Assembly (NCBI RefSeq): GCF_030704535.1 | Contig: NC_081822.1 | Location: forward strand, 10,843,001 to 10,907,000 | DNA from: Vitis vinifera | Taxonomy: Eukaryota; Streptophyta; Magnoliopsida; Vitales; Vitaceae | Length of the DNA: 64,000 nucleotides | Reading direction: 5' to 3' | Program-made: the position numbers and the translations under genes | Notes under the pieces: generated by a model | What the model saw: only the letters and a program-made list of their open reading frames with translations | Databases searched by the model: none | Told to the model about the DNA's origin: nothing | Shown here: one piece after another, positions 46,548 to 60,790 of the stretch | Layout: each line of letters begins with the position of its first letter | How positions within the stretch are numbered: position 1 is the stretch's first letter

Positions 46548-49500
46548 CTAAATGATGGTTCCATCATTAATTGTTGCATTCTTCAGGATAACTGTGATCC
46601 CGGATCTAATATAGAATCCTTCACTTGGCCTGTCCGCTTCTTGAACACCCTGAGCCATCAAAACATTCAGCGGATGAGCATCACTCAAGTAAAAAATAGA
46701 AAATCATTTTTCTTTGAGTAAAACATTTTTGTTTGCTTTCTACAAGAGATATTCTAAGAGCAGTGAAACTTCTAGTGATAGTATATAACTATACTTACAT
46801 CTGCATTTGCAATGACCACGTCTCTTCCTATCTTGGCATTCTTGTCAATTATGCAGTTCCTACAAGAAAATTGACACAACCTTATCAGCTGTCTGACAGA
46901 TGTCATCTTTATCTATAATCATTTTAAGAAACTTAAACAAGGAACATGAATCGTGACTGCTTGGTAATTGTCAATGCCGTGACGTTTTTGGCCCATGACA
47001 TCAACATGGAGCTTGTTTGGTGAGTGTCAATTGCCGTAAAGTATTTGGTGAGCAGGGTCAACACACAGCCTTGAAGTTGAATGGTTGGAACCATCAATCA
47101 GCATAAATTTAGGGGCCACAGCAAAAACATGGTCTCCTTCAAACATGTGACTCAGATTCATTTCACTGAAAACACTTTCACCAATAAGCAAAATGCTTAA
47201 TGTCTCCATTTTCTTTGCCATTTAGTTTCCATGGTTAGTTGTTCATTTTTTATTAGTCCCTTAATTTTTAGAAGAATGAATTTAAGAGAACAAGAACTTG
47301 CAACAGACATGGTGAAATGAACCAGTGAAGAAACCTAGTGATGCATAGCTCAAGAATAAGATCACTAAATTTTTTATATTGGAGCATAACTGTTTCTCAG
47401 TTTATCACTTTTTACATGCACATGTGAAAGAGGGAGATGGCAGAGAGAGAATGAGAGATGTACCTGATTCTGGTGTTCTGTCCAACACCAATTGGAACCT
47501 TTCCTTCTGCTAGCAGAGACGCAATTTCAGATTCAGTTTGATAATAGTCTGCACCCATCATCATAGTATCCTGAAAACAAAAACACATGTTCAAAGCCAA
47601 ATAAAATCATTATTTTCACTCTGAAAACAGAAACAAAAATTCTTGAGCAGCACGCTATGAAATTTGGATGCATTACGGCCATGGTTGCACCCTATTCAAA
47701 ATGCTTCCTGAAAGCACGAGGAAAAGCAGGCAATTGCAGCCTCATGGGATAAGAAAAGGGACCATTTACAAGGTTATCTTGTAGAACTACAAACCAAAAC
47801 ACAATTCTGGAATTGGATTAGTTCATTAGCTCTATAGTGGCCATTAGAATTCAATCTTCCATGAAATTTCTTCATAATGCACTTCTATGTTCACAAATAA
47901 AATTTCTTTGCATAATCTGGAGACAGTTTCATCCAATGTAGTCTAATGAGTAGGTCTAAGCTGTACACGTTGGAAAGGGTTCACCTGTGAAACACTGGTA
48001 TCCAAAAGCCTGCTTCTCTAATTAACCTGGTTACATCATCGAATCTAAAGGTTCTGCTAACTCTAAAAGGGAGACCAAACCTTAGCATAAAATACGATAA
48101 CTTACCTTAAGCTCAACACCATACTCCAAACGTGAGCGCACACCAACTATTGAGCGTTGGACGCTACATTCCCGCAAGAAACAACCATGTGAAATAATTG
48201 CATCCAAAATCTGTATGGACCAGTTAAACCATGAGACAGAAAGAAACATTACTTAAGTCAAAAAATGATTAAAGATCACTGTCATACCCTGCATTCTTCA
48301 ACTTTAGTAGGAGGCAAGAACCTAGGAGATGTGTAAAAGGGAGTCTTTGGATCATAAAATTCAAACTTTGGAGGCTGCAATAATAGAAAGATGAAGTTAG
48401 TTCACAAAGCCATTTTCTCATCCCTGGGATAGAAAATTTGATTTATGTTGGATATTATTAATGAAGTCTCATTAATGGTCCTGGATTATTCATTGCCAAA
48501 ACTATTTAGAACTTCTGCATTATTTTGAATAAATCTAGGTTGACAATATCTGGTCCCATGTCTTCCCCAAAATACCACATTCTAAAATTTTTATTTTCCT
48601 TGATATTCTCAAAACATTTTTCAATTTCAAAGTATTCAATGTAGCTAGTAGCACCTGAAAGTGCTATGAAATAGTACTTTGGGTCAATAAGAATACATGC
48701 ATATAAAAATACAAACCTGTTCTGTAAGAGCCAAGTTGGCATCAAAGAAAGATTTTATTGTTCCAATGTCCTCCCAATAGTCATTGAATAAGTATGCCTG
48801 ACAATATAAAGATATTAAAAAACTCAGCAATTTGATTATGGAGTTGAGACCTAACTTACTCAAATCCAAGAACCAACTAGAATGAAAATTAAAGAAAAGT
48901 TCCAAAGAGCAAAGAAATATAGAGTCAGAGCAATCACTCACTTGAACATTGTGGTCTTTCACAGCCAAAGGAATGATTTCAGAGCCAAAGTCATTGCATG
49001 ATAGGTACTTCCGTGTTAAAAGCTTTAGCAGGACATCAGTTCTAAATACATATACACCCATTGATGCAATATAAGGACACTTCTCTGCTTCCTTCTCAGA
49101 AAGACCTAGGAGGGTGGTATTAACTTTCTGCAGTGATAAAATCAAAGAATGTCATTAGATTAGATAAAAAGGAATTGGGCATCAGCTGGGATTACAATGG
49201 GGAAATACTAGAAGTAAAAGTAATTCTCAAGGTAAAAGCAAAACATCAAGGAAAAATTGAATCAGACAAATATTGATGAAGCAACAACAGGAAGTAAAAG
49301 TGATCTACCATTGCTTTCAGATTGGGGCCCTTTGGTTTTTCAGAAAATTGGATGATTCGTCCTGTATTGTCAATCTTCATCAATCCATAGTCTGACGCAC
49401 GGCTGTAGGACAATGAAATTGAAGCGATATCCAAAATTCATCACTAGAGAACAAGTATCTAAACTCTTTGTATTTACTTTTGTTCTCCAAATCATTATAC

Positions 49501-51147
49501 ATGCCAAATTAAAATAGAAATGATGAGGCATTAATATCAGAAGTTCCTTATAACAGAAAACAAAATCCTAATAATAAACTATCAACATGTTTCTTACCTT
49601 TCTAAGATCTAAACTTATGATATAATTTTGTTTCCAAGTTAAAAATCAAAATGACGCTCTGTTTCCACAATTTGATATCCCCAATGCCTTCCAAATATGC
49701 AAGCATTGCACTCCATCCCAATGCAGACACCAAACCATTTTTTCCTCCAATTAACTTCCCTATTTTACAGTATTTGCTTTCCTGTGTGTGAAAATGGACT
49801 ACTGCATGATTTGACATTAAAGTAAAACAAACCTACCTGTCATCCATGGGAACGCATGAAACTGTAATATCAGCATTCGAGTCAATATGCTTCTGCAAAA
49901 TGATTATGAATCAATAAGAAGGAATTTTTTGAAATATACAATAAGGCATTTTATCCATTTTAGGTAAATATACCTGCACAAAATCCATATAGTCCATCCT
50001 ATAGAGATGATCACCAGACAAGATCAATATATGCTCCACATTCTTGTTCTTAGCATCCTACAAAAATCATCCAAAAGCCAATTTGCTTCATTCTCAGCCC
50101 AAATTTTTTCTAATGCATGTAGAAAATTACAGAAACCCACCTCAAAAACCCATATAAATTGCCTCACAGCATCTGCTGTTCCTTGGAACCACTTCTGTCC
50201 TGCTTCCCCTGGTGTTTGAGTGGCAGCCAGAACCTGTAACATGGAGTGAATTTGCTTTTATCCACCAAGATTGATCTCGTTTTCCTGATTTATTTTTTCT
50301 CCATATTTTGAAAAAGTAGAGAATGCAGGTGTGATGTAATATTCTCCTAAACAATCCTACCTCCACAAATCCATCTCCAAAATTCACCCCGTTTCCAAAA
50401 TTATATATGCGAGCAATATGCCTATTGAGGGATGCAGAATTGAACTGTGTCAAGATGAATATCTTTCTTATGCCACTGTTGATGCAATTACTCATAGGGA
50501 CATCAATAAGCCTGTAACAACCTCCAATTGGAACCTGCAGACCAATTTGAACACAGATTTTAAGAACTTACTTCCATGAATAAACAATCAAAACCTCAAG
50601 TTTCTTTCCTCAAACCACAAACAACCATAGAACATCTTTCAGGGGTTATCAATCTGGAACACAAAAACATGCGGCATCAGTGTTTCTTACAGCTGGTTTC
50701 GCCCTTCTACTGGTAAGAGGAAATAATCGAGTCCCAGCACCTCCACCCAGTATGATTGCAGCCACGCTACTTGGGTCGGCATGTTGTTTCTCAAAAACTG
50801 GTCCTTCAAATATCTGAAATCAAAATCCAAACACAAAAAATATATATATAATTGTACGAGAATTAAAATAGTATGGATGGACAAATTAAATTGATCATTG
50901 CATGGTGTTTGCATAGTATACTTACCAGATTCTCTTGGTCAACATCCGGTGTAAGAACAGCGCGATTAATCGTTTTGGCCTTTCTTTCCTTTCTCAAGCT
51001 CTTCCATTGTCGATTGCTGAAACTACTGCTCCACAAACTGGTCCCAATCCTCTCCCCCCAAAACCCACTACCTACTTTACCAACACCTCTGTTTCTAACT
51101 GGCACCGGATGTACATTGCCCTTCACTTTCGCACAGCAAGAATCCAT
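46548..51147 (-). CDS. APL3: ADP-glucose pyrophosphorylase large subunit, APL3-type
   Basis: Large subunit of the plastid enzyme that makes ADP-glucose for starch. Fourteen exons: 51147-50926, 50813-50691, 50534-50361, 50233-50141, 50057-49974, 49892-49837, 49402-49309, 49127-48942, 48797-48717, 48374-48288, 48210-48106, 47570-47464, 46859-46799 and 46649-46548. They total 1575 nt and encode 524 residues. Exon 1 is a transit peptide starting MDSCCAKV. Then come [12 protein letters not shown] (about 97-108), [22 protein letters not shown] (D220) and [18 protein letters not shown]. The beta-helix repeats end in [20 protein letters not shown]-terminus and C-terminal half resemble Arabidopsis APL3 and the potato large subunit as I recall them. 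R103 and K113 occupy positions where those non-catalytic subunits have Lys and Thr. Confidence 0.95.
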
Positions 51148-54100
51148 TGCCGTACCAGCCCAGAACTTAAAACCCCAGATAATTCACCAGAGATTCTTCT
51201 TGGGAAAAAAAAACCTGCAATGCAACTCCACAGAGATATGGAATCTTAGTGAATCACCCACATAAAAGTAAAACTACTTTCCCGGAAAACCAAAAACAAA
51301 ATCAAATACCCAGATGAGAGAATATACATAAATAGAAAACCAAAAAGTGACCCGATGCCAACAACCATTGAATAAATAAAATCAGGAAAAAAAAATCCAA
51401 AAATTGATCGGACCAAAAAAAAAAAAAAAAAAACCAGAGATGAGTAAATGTACTTGAATGAAGGTGATCACATGCCTTGTGGTTAGGTGAAAAAAGAAGG
51501 TCAAAGTCCAGACTCCGGAGTGAGGAAACGCGTGAAGACGATGATGGCAGTCGAAGTAGCAGCGATGGTAAGTAGGTTGAAAGCCTGTGAGCCGTCACGA
51601 GAAACCTGCAAATGGTTAGCTTTAAAATGGCAACTAACAGGTACAATCATGTTGACGCAGATTTTTTCCGCATGCCATTTGCCGACGTGAGTTCACTTCC
51701 AAGCAAATCGACCCTCTCTTCATCCGCCTCCGCCTCTCCTCTTTAGTTTCTTCTGTGTAACATGAACAATTTTTTCCATTGCATAAAGAAATATTTGTGC
51801 AAAGGGCCAAAATATTTCCCCTCTATCAAAAACTAACCCCCATCTTTTAAAATTTGAAAATATAACCTTAGAAGTATCAAAATCTCCTTGCTTTATTTAC
51901 AAAAGATAAAAAAAAATTATGTGAGATTTAGAACTTTGTAGTGAATTTAGAAAACACTTTTAATACTTGAAAAGTTTTATTATTTAATATTAAAAATATT
52001 AAAAACATTTTTTAAAATCACTCTTAAATATAATTTTACTATTATTTAGTTGAAAACATGAAGATAATTATTGTCATATTGGATGAGACCTCGTTTCAAT
52101 CTTTTAATCAAATATCTCATATATAATTTCCTTTTTTAAATTATATTATTTATTATTAGTTACAAAATAACATAATTTTAATATAATTTAATAGCTTAGT
52201 TTAATTTAATTTTTTTAATGCAACTTAATACTTTGACTTAAAAATTAAAAATAATCTTAAGTATTAACCCAAAATAATTAACTTTCCTTTTTGGGAGTCA
52301 TTTAATTTAATAATTTTAAAAAAATTAAATTAATTTTAACAAATAACTTTAATAATTAAAATAAAAATCAAATAATAAATTTATAGTCGACAACTTAAAT
52401 GGCCAATTTAACTTAGATTGAATTTAAGTATACTAAATTTTACCAAAGGTTTTAAATTTAAATTTTAAAGTAACATATCAAATAAAATTTAGGGTTATAT
52501 TCATTTTACCTCCATATTTTTTACTTCATTTACACTTTTCCTAAAACTCGTTGAATATCAATATTTTACCCTTAATTTCAAACCCATCATAAAATTATAA
52601 AAGATTAACGGCTTGGAATTTCGGGACGATTAGGTAGGTTGCGTACGCCGCCAGGGGAGGGCCACGTTAGCATCACCCTTCATCATCGGTCTTCTTCACA
52701 ATTTTCAAACCGACATCACACATGATGTGGACGGCTCTGATGAACCACATGGAGGGCAGATATTGAATAAAGAGACCTCAATGGCGTGACCCCACGTGGC
52801 TGTCATCTCAGTATCTTGGTCTTGTCACTCAGCTTCCAGCCCTCCACCTCATTCCATTCTCCCGTAAGTCGCAGCTTTGATTCATGTGGTGTGAACCCCT
52901 GAATTATACTGCCTTTACCCCCTTTTTTAAATAAAAAAAAATTTATGTGATAAAAATAAAATTGAATGTCTATGGGATGAGCAGGGGAAATCAGATCTGT
53001 GATCCTGTGCATCGCGAGCTGTGTGAAAAAAGTGTGGTATGGTCCAAAAGCCAATAACCACACGGAATGTGAGCATTGAGGAGGGAATCTCCAATGCCAT
53101 GTCCGAATACAAACCAGGACGAATGTACACGATAAAAGCTAGTGACTGGGATGGATGCAGAAATTATGGTCTCACCTCTCACAGGTGGCACAAAATGAAT
53201 GGTCCATTATTATTTTATGTGTTAGTCGTTAAAGAAGACCAGCAATAAGGTTGTTGGATAATCGAGACTGGATAGTCATCATGGTTCATAATTGATGGTG
53301 ATGTGGACCGCCCATTCAATCTGCTAACCAAACTATTAGTCGTGGTACGTGAGCATTGTCATGCAATTAAGTATTTTTAAAACTTAATGAGTTTTGTTAG
53401 AAAAGGAAAATGAATATACAAAAATGGAACCAAAGATTAGGACTAGCAAAAAAATTTTAAAATAGAAAAATTTGTATTTTTTTTTCTTAATTCTCGATTT
53501 GTAATTTTTTTTCTATTAGTTAGGTTAGATTAGGAGAAGGAAAGTGTTTAAAAATAGAAAAATTGTAGTGAACCAAAGACTGCAGAGCTACATCCGACTC
53601 CAAATTCTATATTAAGAGCTAAAGTTACAATCACTGCTTACTAGGTTTTTGTCTCTATGTTTCTTTTTTTATCCACCGCTGATCCCTACTCCCTATCCCC
53701 ACTACTTACCGATATGGATATCCATCTCCACTTCTGGATGCCCTTAAATTAAATGTTTAATTTATTGATGACTATTTAATATTCATGCTCAACAACCAAG
53801 GTTCCAGAGGTCTCAACCTGGTGGACTCTGCGGGTCCGATTGTTCTGGATCACAAATCCCAGGCGCATGAGTCCGAAGCCTCGGAAGAAATGAATGAGTA
53901 AAGAGAGGAAAAATAGGAATGTGAGGAGGTGGGTATGAGGAATTTGATGAATGTGGGGAGGAGTGTAGGGGAATCGAATCCACGCTTGACTTTCATTGAA
54001 GTGCTCGCCACCAAAATTGGGTTTACATCAAAACCAGCGAGTCCCACCCCAGACTTTTCCGGTTGGTAAAGGGAGAAAGTGACGGGCATCAAAATCATGG

Positions 54101-54300
54101 AAAAAGGAAGGCAACAAATATAACACGACAACGTTTGGATTGGTGATTGACTGGGATTTGACTCTCTTTGCAATTTGCTCGGTTTACCGTAAAGTTGGAA
54201 ACGGTATCCCATTTTTTGCATCTCCATGCTTAAAGTATAGGACAATATTTTCAATATAAATGATAAGCTGTATTTGATTTAGAAAAATATTAAAATATTT
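51148..54300. other. AGPase upstream region and spacer: no gene seen
   Basis: The first few hundred bases probably hold the AGPase 5'UTR and promoter; A-run at about 51416-51433. Beyond 51.9 kb the DNA is AT-rich, and the stretch near 52440-52470 ends in TTTTACCAAAGG, like the ends of the AT-rich element at 10.4-10.85 kb. A minus-strand open frame at 53850-54254 has no family resemblance. Confidence 0.45.
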
Positions 54301-57085
54301 CATTTTGTTATAAAATATAAAAAATAAATAAATATAATTAGAATTAGTTATAACCTTGTTATTTTTAATTTAATTAATTTTATGTAAAAGATTAAAGATA
54401 AATAAAATGAATTTTAAATTTATTTTTCATTTTATATCAATTTTCTCTCTCTACCCTTTCTTCCTTTTCTTTTTTTTTGAAAATTTTAAAAATCAAATAT
54501 AACTTAAAAAATTAAAACAATAAATAACTAATAGAACTATGACACAAAATAATGAACTAAAAAACTACAAAATAATAGAATCAAACTTGATACAAAGTAA
54601 TAAAATCAAAATACATGTAATACGATCTAATTGGCTACATTTTTTGATACGTACTTCTGGCAATAGGTCAAATTGTTTAAGAGCTTTGGCTTCAATTTTA
54701 AGTTATTTAATAATAAATTCAACCAATAATTTATTTGTTTTCATGTTGAAGATGCAAGCAAACGTTATAATTTTCAACTTGGTACAACAATTGCTCGCTT
54801 GAGGAGCTCCTCGACTCAAGTCTAGAATGGAAGGGCCCAGTTTGAAGGTATTGTTTTGGCTATAACCTCAATTTCAAATCCAATTTTGAGTTGGGGTTAG
54901 GATTTATTTAGGTTATGTTTGGTTCCCATAAAATTAGAAAGAAAATGTAAGGGAAATAAAATACAAAGGAAAAATATAAGGAAATAAAAAGTAAGGAAAA
55001 ATAAAAAAATAGATTAAAAATCGATAAATTATTAGTTTTGTTACTTCAAACTCATTTTATTTATTTTAACTCATTAATTACATATTAAATAATTTATAAA
55101 TATATAAGTTTTTAATTAGTTTTAATTATATTTGATTTTCTTTTATATTTTTCATAGGACAGCTAAACATGAAAAAATCATTTTTCTTTATATTTTTTTT
55201 TTCTTAGCAGAACCAAACATAATCTTAGAATATCATCCAAATTATTGTATATACTTTATCTCTATATTGTATATAGAGAGAAAAATAATATACTCCTTTT
55301 TTTCCTCAAATACCCTTATTATATCATTTATTTTATCTCATATTTCATATCTTTATTATCCACCTTTTTATTATTTATCTAGATATAATGTATAAAATTA
55401 AATTTATCATTTTCTTCTTATATAAGAGTTTTTACAATTTTTTTTCTCGAGACTTTCATTCACAATAATTCATACACTTATATTTTCATAAAATTAATTT
55501 AATTTATTTCTAAATAACACCTAATAGTTTTAAGTTTTTTTTTAAGAAAAAAATAATAAAAGAGTGAAGTCTTAAATTGTTTGTATCATTTTTTCTAAAT
55601 AATTTTCTCTTAATTGAAAAAGTATTTAAAAAAATAATCTTAAAAAAATTATACAAATGAGATGATTAATCTACTATCAATTATTTTAGCACTATCACTA
55701 TGAATGAATATTAATGCTCATATTAAAAAGAACATAAATGAAGTTTAAAAGACATAGATATTGATTTTGGATGTAAACCAACCTTTAAAAACAATTTTCT
55801 TTTAAGAAGTCAATTGTTCAACTAACCATCTAGCTAGTCGTTGGCATTAATGCAAGTCATGAATGATTGTCATAAGCTAAACCTTGAAAATTAATCAATT
55901 GATCATCTGTCAAACCATAGGTGCGATGATTTGTTACATTTTTCTCTTATTGTTTCAAACAATATCACTTTTTTTCTTTGTATATTTTCAAACTCACACA
56001 CATATTTCTTTTGTAGTTATTTAAATAATTTTGTTAAAAGAATTTATGGCTTAAAATATTTTAGAAAATTAATATAAAAGTTATAAAATAATTTTTCTAA
56101 CTACATTTCAACTTAAGCAAAAAGTTTTCATATATTTAATAAAATATATGATGTAACAAGTCACTCTCAATTATATAGATACCGTTTATTCTAAGTTGAA
56201 ATGACACTTATGAATCATAATTTTAAAATACATCTTCAAAATTAAAAAAAGCTAATTTTATCATTTGAGATATCACATATGATGTCAATATTATTATCTG
56301 AATTTCTTCATCTATAAATGATATTTCATGGGAATAATTTAAATTTTTTGTACTTTCTAATTAAAGGTGGTACATATTCAAGTTAAATTTAGCACATGTA
56401 TTTTTTATATCATTAAAATTTAGTACATGGTTATTACCTTCGATCTAAAAGTACACAAAATATTATGTTTAATTGTCCTATAGAAAATATAAAAGAAATA
56501 TTAAAGTTATTTAATATTTATATAAATAATAAAGTAACTAACATCAATTTGAAATAATATATAAAAATAATTTATTTTACTTTCTCTCTATTTTTTTTTC
56601 CTTAATTTTATTAAGAACCATATATAATTTAAAGAAAACAATTTTATTATATTTGAATCTACTATAAAAAAATAAAATACTATTAACATTAATTAGATAT
56701 TATATATTTTAAATTTATTTAATCTTTATATAAGAGGATTAAAATAATTAAAATGAGTTAAAAATGATATATAAAAATAATTTATTAATTTTAAATATAT
56801 TTTTTATTTATTTCTTTTTTCGCGCACTATTTTCTTTACCTCGTATTATTCGGTCTTCCGAGCCAAACGTAGCCTAAAGCAAGCTCAGTGTTGCATCCAA
56901 GTGGATTTGGGCCAAGTTCTTCCAGCTGAGCTCAAAATTTACTGGGCCCTCAGAGCTGGATGGGCCTCAGAGTATGTGTATGGGCCAAGACCATCCCCAT
57001 TCACAGCCCCTAAAACTTTACGCACAACCACATAATCTCATCTTCCTCGCATCCTTGTGGCTCGCACACACAGACAGAGCAAGAA
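54301..57085. other. AT-rich spacer: no gene seen
   Basis: Very AT-rich non-coding DNA on both strands until the 5'UTR of the ribosomal protein gene close to 57000. Confidence 0.5.
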
Positions 57086-57617
57086 ATGGCGCTAACACTA
57101 AGCAACACCTTTCTCCAGAGAAAGCTCTCTCCTCCAACTCTTCCTATCAAAAAGGTTAATAGACGAAGCTATCTCTTTCTCTAAATTTATAGAAATCCTT
57201 TCCAATCAATCTGAATTTGAGATTAGTTTTATTTTTTTTCCCAATTTAATTTAGTGATTTTCTTGGTGTTAATTCCAGGCAAATGCTGTGAGGGCATATC
57301 GTCCTCAGTGGACGTGCAGGAAAAAGGACATACACCCACAGTTCTATGAGGACGCCAAGGTGTACTGCAATGGTGAACTGGTGATGACCACTGGTGGGAC
57401 TCAGAAGGAGTATGTGGTCGATGTCTGGTCTGGAAACCACCCCTTCTACCTCGGGAACCGCTCCGGTCTTCTAGTGGACGCTGATCAAGTCGAGAAGTTC
57501 CGGAAGAAGTTTGGGGAAATATCACAGATTATGGAAATTCCTGTACTCAAATATGGAGAAATTGTGCTACCACCTAAACGCAAATCTGGTTCTGGTAAAG
57601 GGGGAAAGAAGAAGTAG
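57086..57617 (+). CDS. RPL31: 50S ribosomal protein L31, chloroplastic (bL31c)
   Basis: Plastid large-subunit ribosomal protein, encoded in the nucleus. Two exons, 57086-57154 and 57279-57617; 135 residues. Residues 1 to about 30 (MALTLSNTFLQRKLSPPTLP) are a plastid transit peptide. The mature part has the L31 signature blocks CRKKDIHP, YCNGELVMTTGGT, YVVDVWSGNHPFYLGN and DADQVEKFRKKFG, then a plastid-type extension ending in a Lys/Gly-rich tail. The exon 1 donor and exon 2 acceptor are canonical and in phase 0. It is close to the Arabidopsis protein as I recall it. Confidence 0.95.
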
Positions 57618-59615
57618 TTGCCCAATTTCACGGTAAAAAGAAATAGCCTCTGTTTGGTTGCAAGGAAAAAAATTGGAAGCAAGTTATGAATCTTATCTGT
57701 TTATTTTCTTACTTTTCTCAGCTTCCAAATAGGGCAATTAGGGTTTTGGTTTTCTGTTTATTGGACAGTGTAATTTGATTACTTGTTATAAATTTTTTAA
57801 AGTAATCCCTATTTCGTGTTCAGTAGTATGTCTTAATTTTTTTCTTTTTCATTGAAGGAGGACTATTTGTCTTTGCTTGTGTTACTTTATTGAATATTTA
57901 TAGAGGGTGAATTAGATTCAGGTATCTCATCTTGAATTTCTGTTCTGTGGCAGTAAATATACTAAGGCAGCCTTCAGATTGTGCTTTCATTGCACTTCTC
58001 ATTTGTAGGACAGAAAAAATAATGGAATTGCTAAAATATTAGCATTGCAGTAACCATAACTGTTTTATGGTGATTATATGTTTGCATTTGTTCTGAAAAA
58101 GAATTTTTGGTAGCCTAGATAGGATGTTCTAGAATGGCCACTGCATATTCAGGTAGGATTTGTTCATGTTCTCTAGGATCTTTTAATAAGCTTTTGTTTT
58201 ATTTGTTTGAATTGGAAGTAAAATTCTGGAATAGAGCATCGGCACTGTTGGATGAATGCAACTTTGGCATCCACCCAATTCCTAGAGACTTAACTCTCCA
58301 AGTTTGATCCCTCTTTTTAGGTTGATTGTATGCTAACATGGTAATATTGTTCACCTTTTTACAAGTATCTCCAAAAACAAAATTTTCCTATTCTCAACAG
58401 AGCTTTTTCTTTTTCTTTTTTCTTTTTTCTTTTTTTCTTCCAATATATTATTATTAATTTTAATTGTATATTTTATTAAATACTTTAAAATGTCCTATAG
58501 TCCAAAAGAATAGTTTTGTCTAGAACCATGTTCACTGATTGTGATGCACTAAGTGAATATTGGGTGGCTTACTCTGGGAAACCCCATTGAGATTCTGCAG
58601 TTCCCAGAACAACAATAATATAAGCTGTTGAGCTAGAGATTAGAAATTAGTGCAATTACACAAAACGGAGCACACTCATTCTAATAAACTTACATTTTGT
58701 TGCTACTTGACCAATAGCCATGACATAGATGACAGTGTGTTGGTGCATTTTAGTTAGATTTTGGTTTGGTTGTCTTTTTTTTTTTTTTCTTTCATCTTCA
58801 CCTTCATTAGTACATGTAATCAAATGCCTATGCTGCATAGTGGAATACTGGAGAGTATCCAACCTGCATTACATGTGCAAAGTTCTTTTTAATATATCTT
58901 TTGTTTGCATCCAATTGTTTAGGTTGTGTCATATTTGTCCATTTTTTTTTTCTGGAGTTGCCACAAGAGTGTAGGGAACTGGTGTTAACCGGATGATCAT
59001 GATGCCTATTATATATAAATGTGCCTTGGCTGAATATAGTATTAGTTCTTTCATAAATCTTCAACACTTAGAAAAGAAGGAAGAGAACATAGAGTTGTTC
59101 TGCATATTGTTGGTACAGCATGCAATGGGGTTCTCAATTCTATCACACTCGACGGTGTAGTTCTCCTCCATCATGAGCCACTGAAGATTCCAACTCAATC
59201 TGACGGTGTTCCAGAGTATACTTGCTAGCCCAGGAGTGCCACAGGCCTACACCTTTTGCCTTGAATGTAAGTTTTCAGTTCCCTGCAAATTAAGTTCCCC
59301 TTTTCTTTGTTTTTTCTCTTTTTCCACATTGATCAAGTTTCTTTGAAATCTATTAGATAAACATCAATCCAGTAAAAGAGGGGGTTTTTTGCAATCCTAT
59401 GATAGGTGCACTTAGGCAAAAACAAAGAGCAAGGTACAGCAAAGAACTCCTAGAGTGCCTTGCCTTGCTAAAGTCAAGAGGCACCTTTAATTGAGTGTGT
59501 GGCTTGGGGACTCAGTGTAGTTGTCTTTTAAAGCCCAAAATGTACTAAAGGTATACTTTCGACAAAAGTAGTTTTTAAAGGTTACAAGGTCAAAGAAAAT
59601 AGTAAAAGGAAAGGA
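57618..59615. other. Spacer downstream of RPL31: no gene seen
   Basis: The first part is the RPL31 3'UTR. A T/C-rich simple stretch lies at about 58405-58440. No coding sequence recognised. Confidence 0.5.
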
Positions 59616-59623
59616 ATGTCAAG

Positions 59624-59648
59624 AATTATTATTATTATCATCATCATT

Positions 59649-59683
<35 letters not shown>

Positions 59684-59758
59684 TATCTTTATCATCATCA
59701 TTATCATTATCATTATCATCATCATTATCATTATCATTATCATCATCATTATCATTTA
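59624..59758 (+). repeat. Compound trinucleotide microsatellite (ATT/ATC)
   Basis: About 135 bp of mixed TTA and TCA units, including a higher-order pattern of TCATCATTATCATTA in its second half. It produces a spurious poly-Ile open frame. Confidence 0.95.
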
Positions 59759-60049
59759 TTTTTTTAATTTTGATCTTTTAAGATTTATAGAATCGAACAG
59801 AAAATTAGATGGGACTAGATTGGATGTGCAATGGGACTTGCTGAGACTTTCTGCAATGACTGCTAACAGTAAAGACACAGCAGTTTGCTGTGGCTTCTCA
59901 GTGCAGAAGGTACTTTCACAGTTTTACTCATAAAAAGGAGGTAAGGGAAGATAATAGGGATAGGGGTGAGAGTAGGAATAGTTGGATGCATGTGCATATT
60001 TTTGTATTTTAGAAATTGAAGAATTACCAATGACAATATTGTCTCATTC

Positions 60050-60790
60050 TAATTTATGTAATTTAAGCAATTTTCCTGCAAAATTTAGGTTTGTTCCAAT
60101 GTTGAACAGTGGATGCTTTCTGGGGGAATTGATAGGGAATTTGAGGATGTTCCAATTGAAACCTTTCTATAACTCCTTACATGATGAGAATCAAGCCCTG
60201 TTTGCTACCAAAGAAATTCAGGGCACTTGTGCCCCTATGAGAGTTTGGTTTTTTTGCTTGGGTGGCTGCATGGGACAAGATCCTAGCCTTTGATATTCTT
60301 CTGAGTAGAGGATGAACAATGAGCAATAGATGCAGTCTTTATAAAGCTAGTGATGAATCAACAAAGCATGCACTCCTCCATTGCGAAAGAACCAGAAAGA
60401 TGTTGATGTTATTAGCCATCTATGGGATTCAGTGGGTATTTCTGGATTCTGTTAAAGAGCTCCTTCTGGGTTGGGAGGTGAAAGGAATGGACAAAAGGCA
60501 GAGGAGGGTGTGGAGTATGGCCCCTGTCACAGGAAAGAAATAAAAGAATCTTTGGCGGGGTAGAGTTCAACAACCTTAAGCTAAAAAAAACCCTTATTAG
60601 CCTCTGATGGGATTGTTTGGAATCTTGTCTAGGAGGGATTCTGCTTGTTTGTTGGACTTTATTGATGATCTAAATCGTGGATAGTGATTCTTAGTTCTTG
60701 TATTCGGTCTACCTTTTTTGTCTAGGTGGTGCCTCTTGTATAACCCCATGTACATAGGATGTGTCCCCTTTTTTGGATGGGCTATTGTCT
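60050..60790 (+). mobile_element. LINE relic (ORF2 C-terminal part)
   Basis: The plus strand keeps decayed pieces of the zf-RVT region: FFCLGGCMGQDPSL (from FFAWxAxWGKIL), SNRCSLYKASDESTKHALLHCE, LLLGWEVKGMDKRQRRVWSMAP, and LLDFIDDLN before a stop. Frame breaks occur between blocks. It belongs to the same broad LINE group as 2640-8667 but is much older. Confidence 0.75.

Noticed and set aside
53850-54254. 134-codon minus-strand open frame
   Set aside because: There is no domain, signal or splice pattern, and the composition is that of random intergenic DNA.
59616-59933. 105-codon open frame rich in Ile
   Set aside because: It is the translation of the microsatellite.
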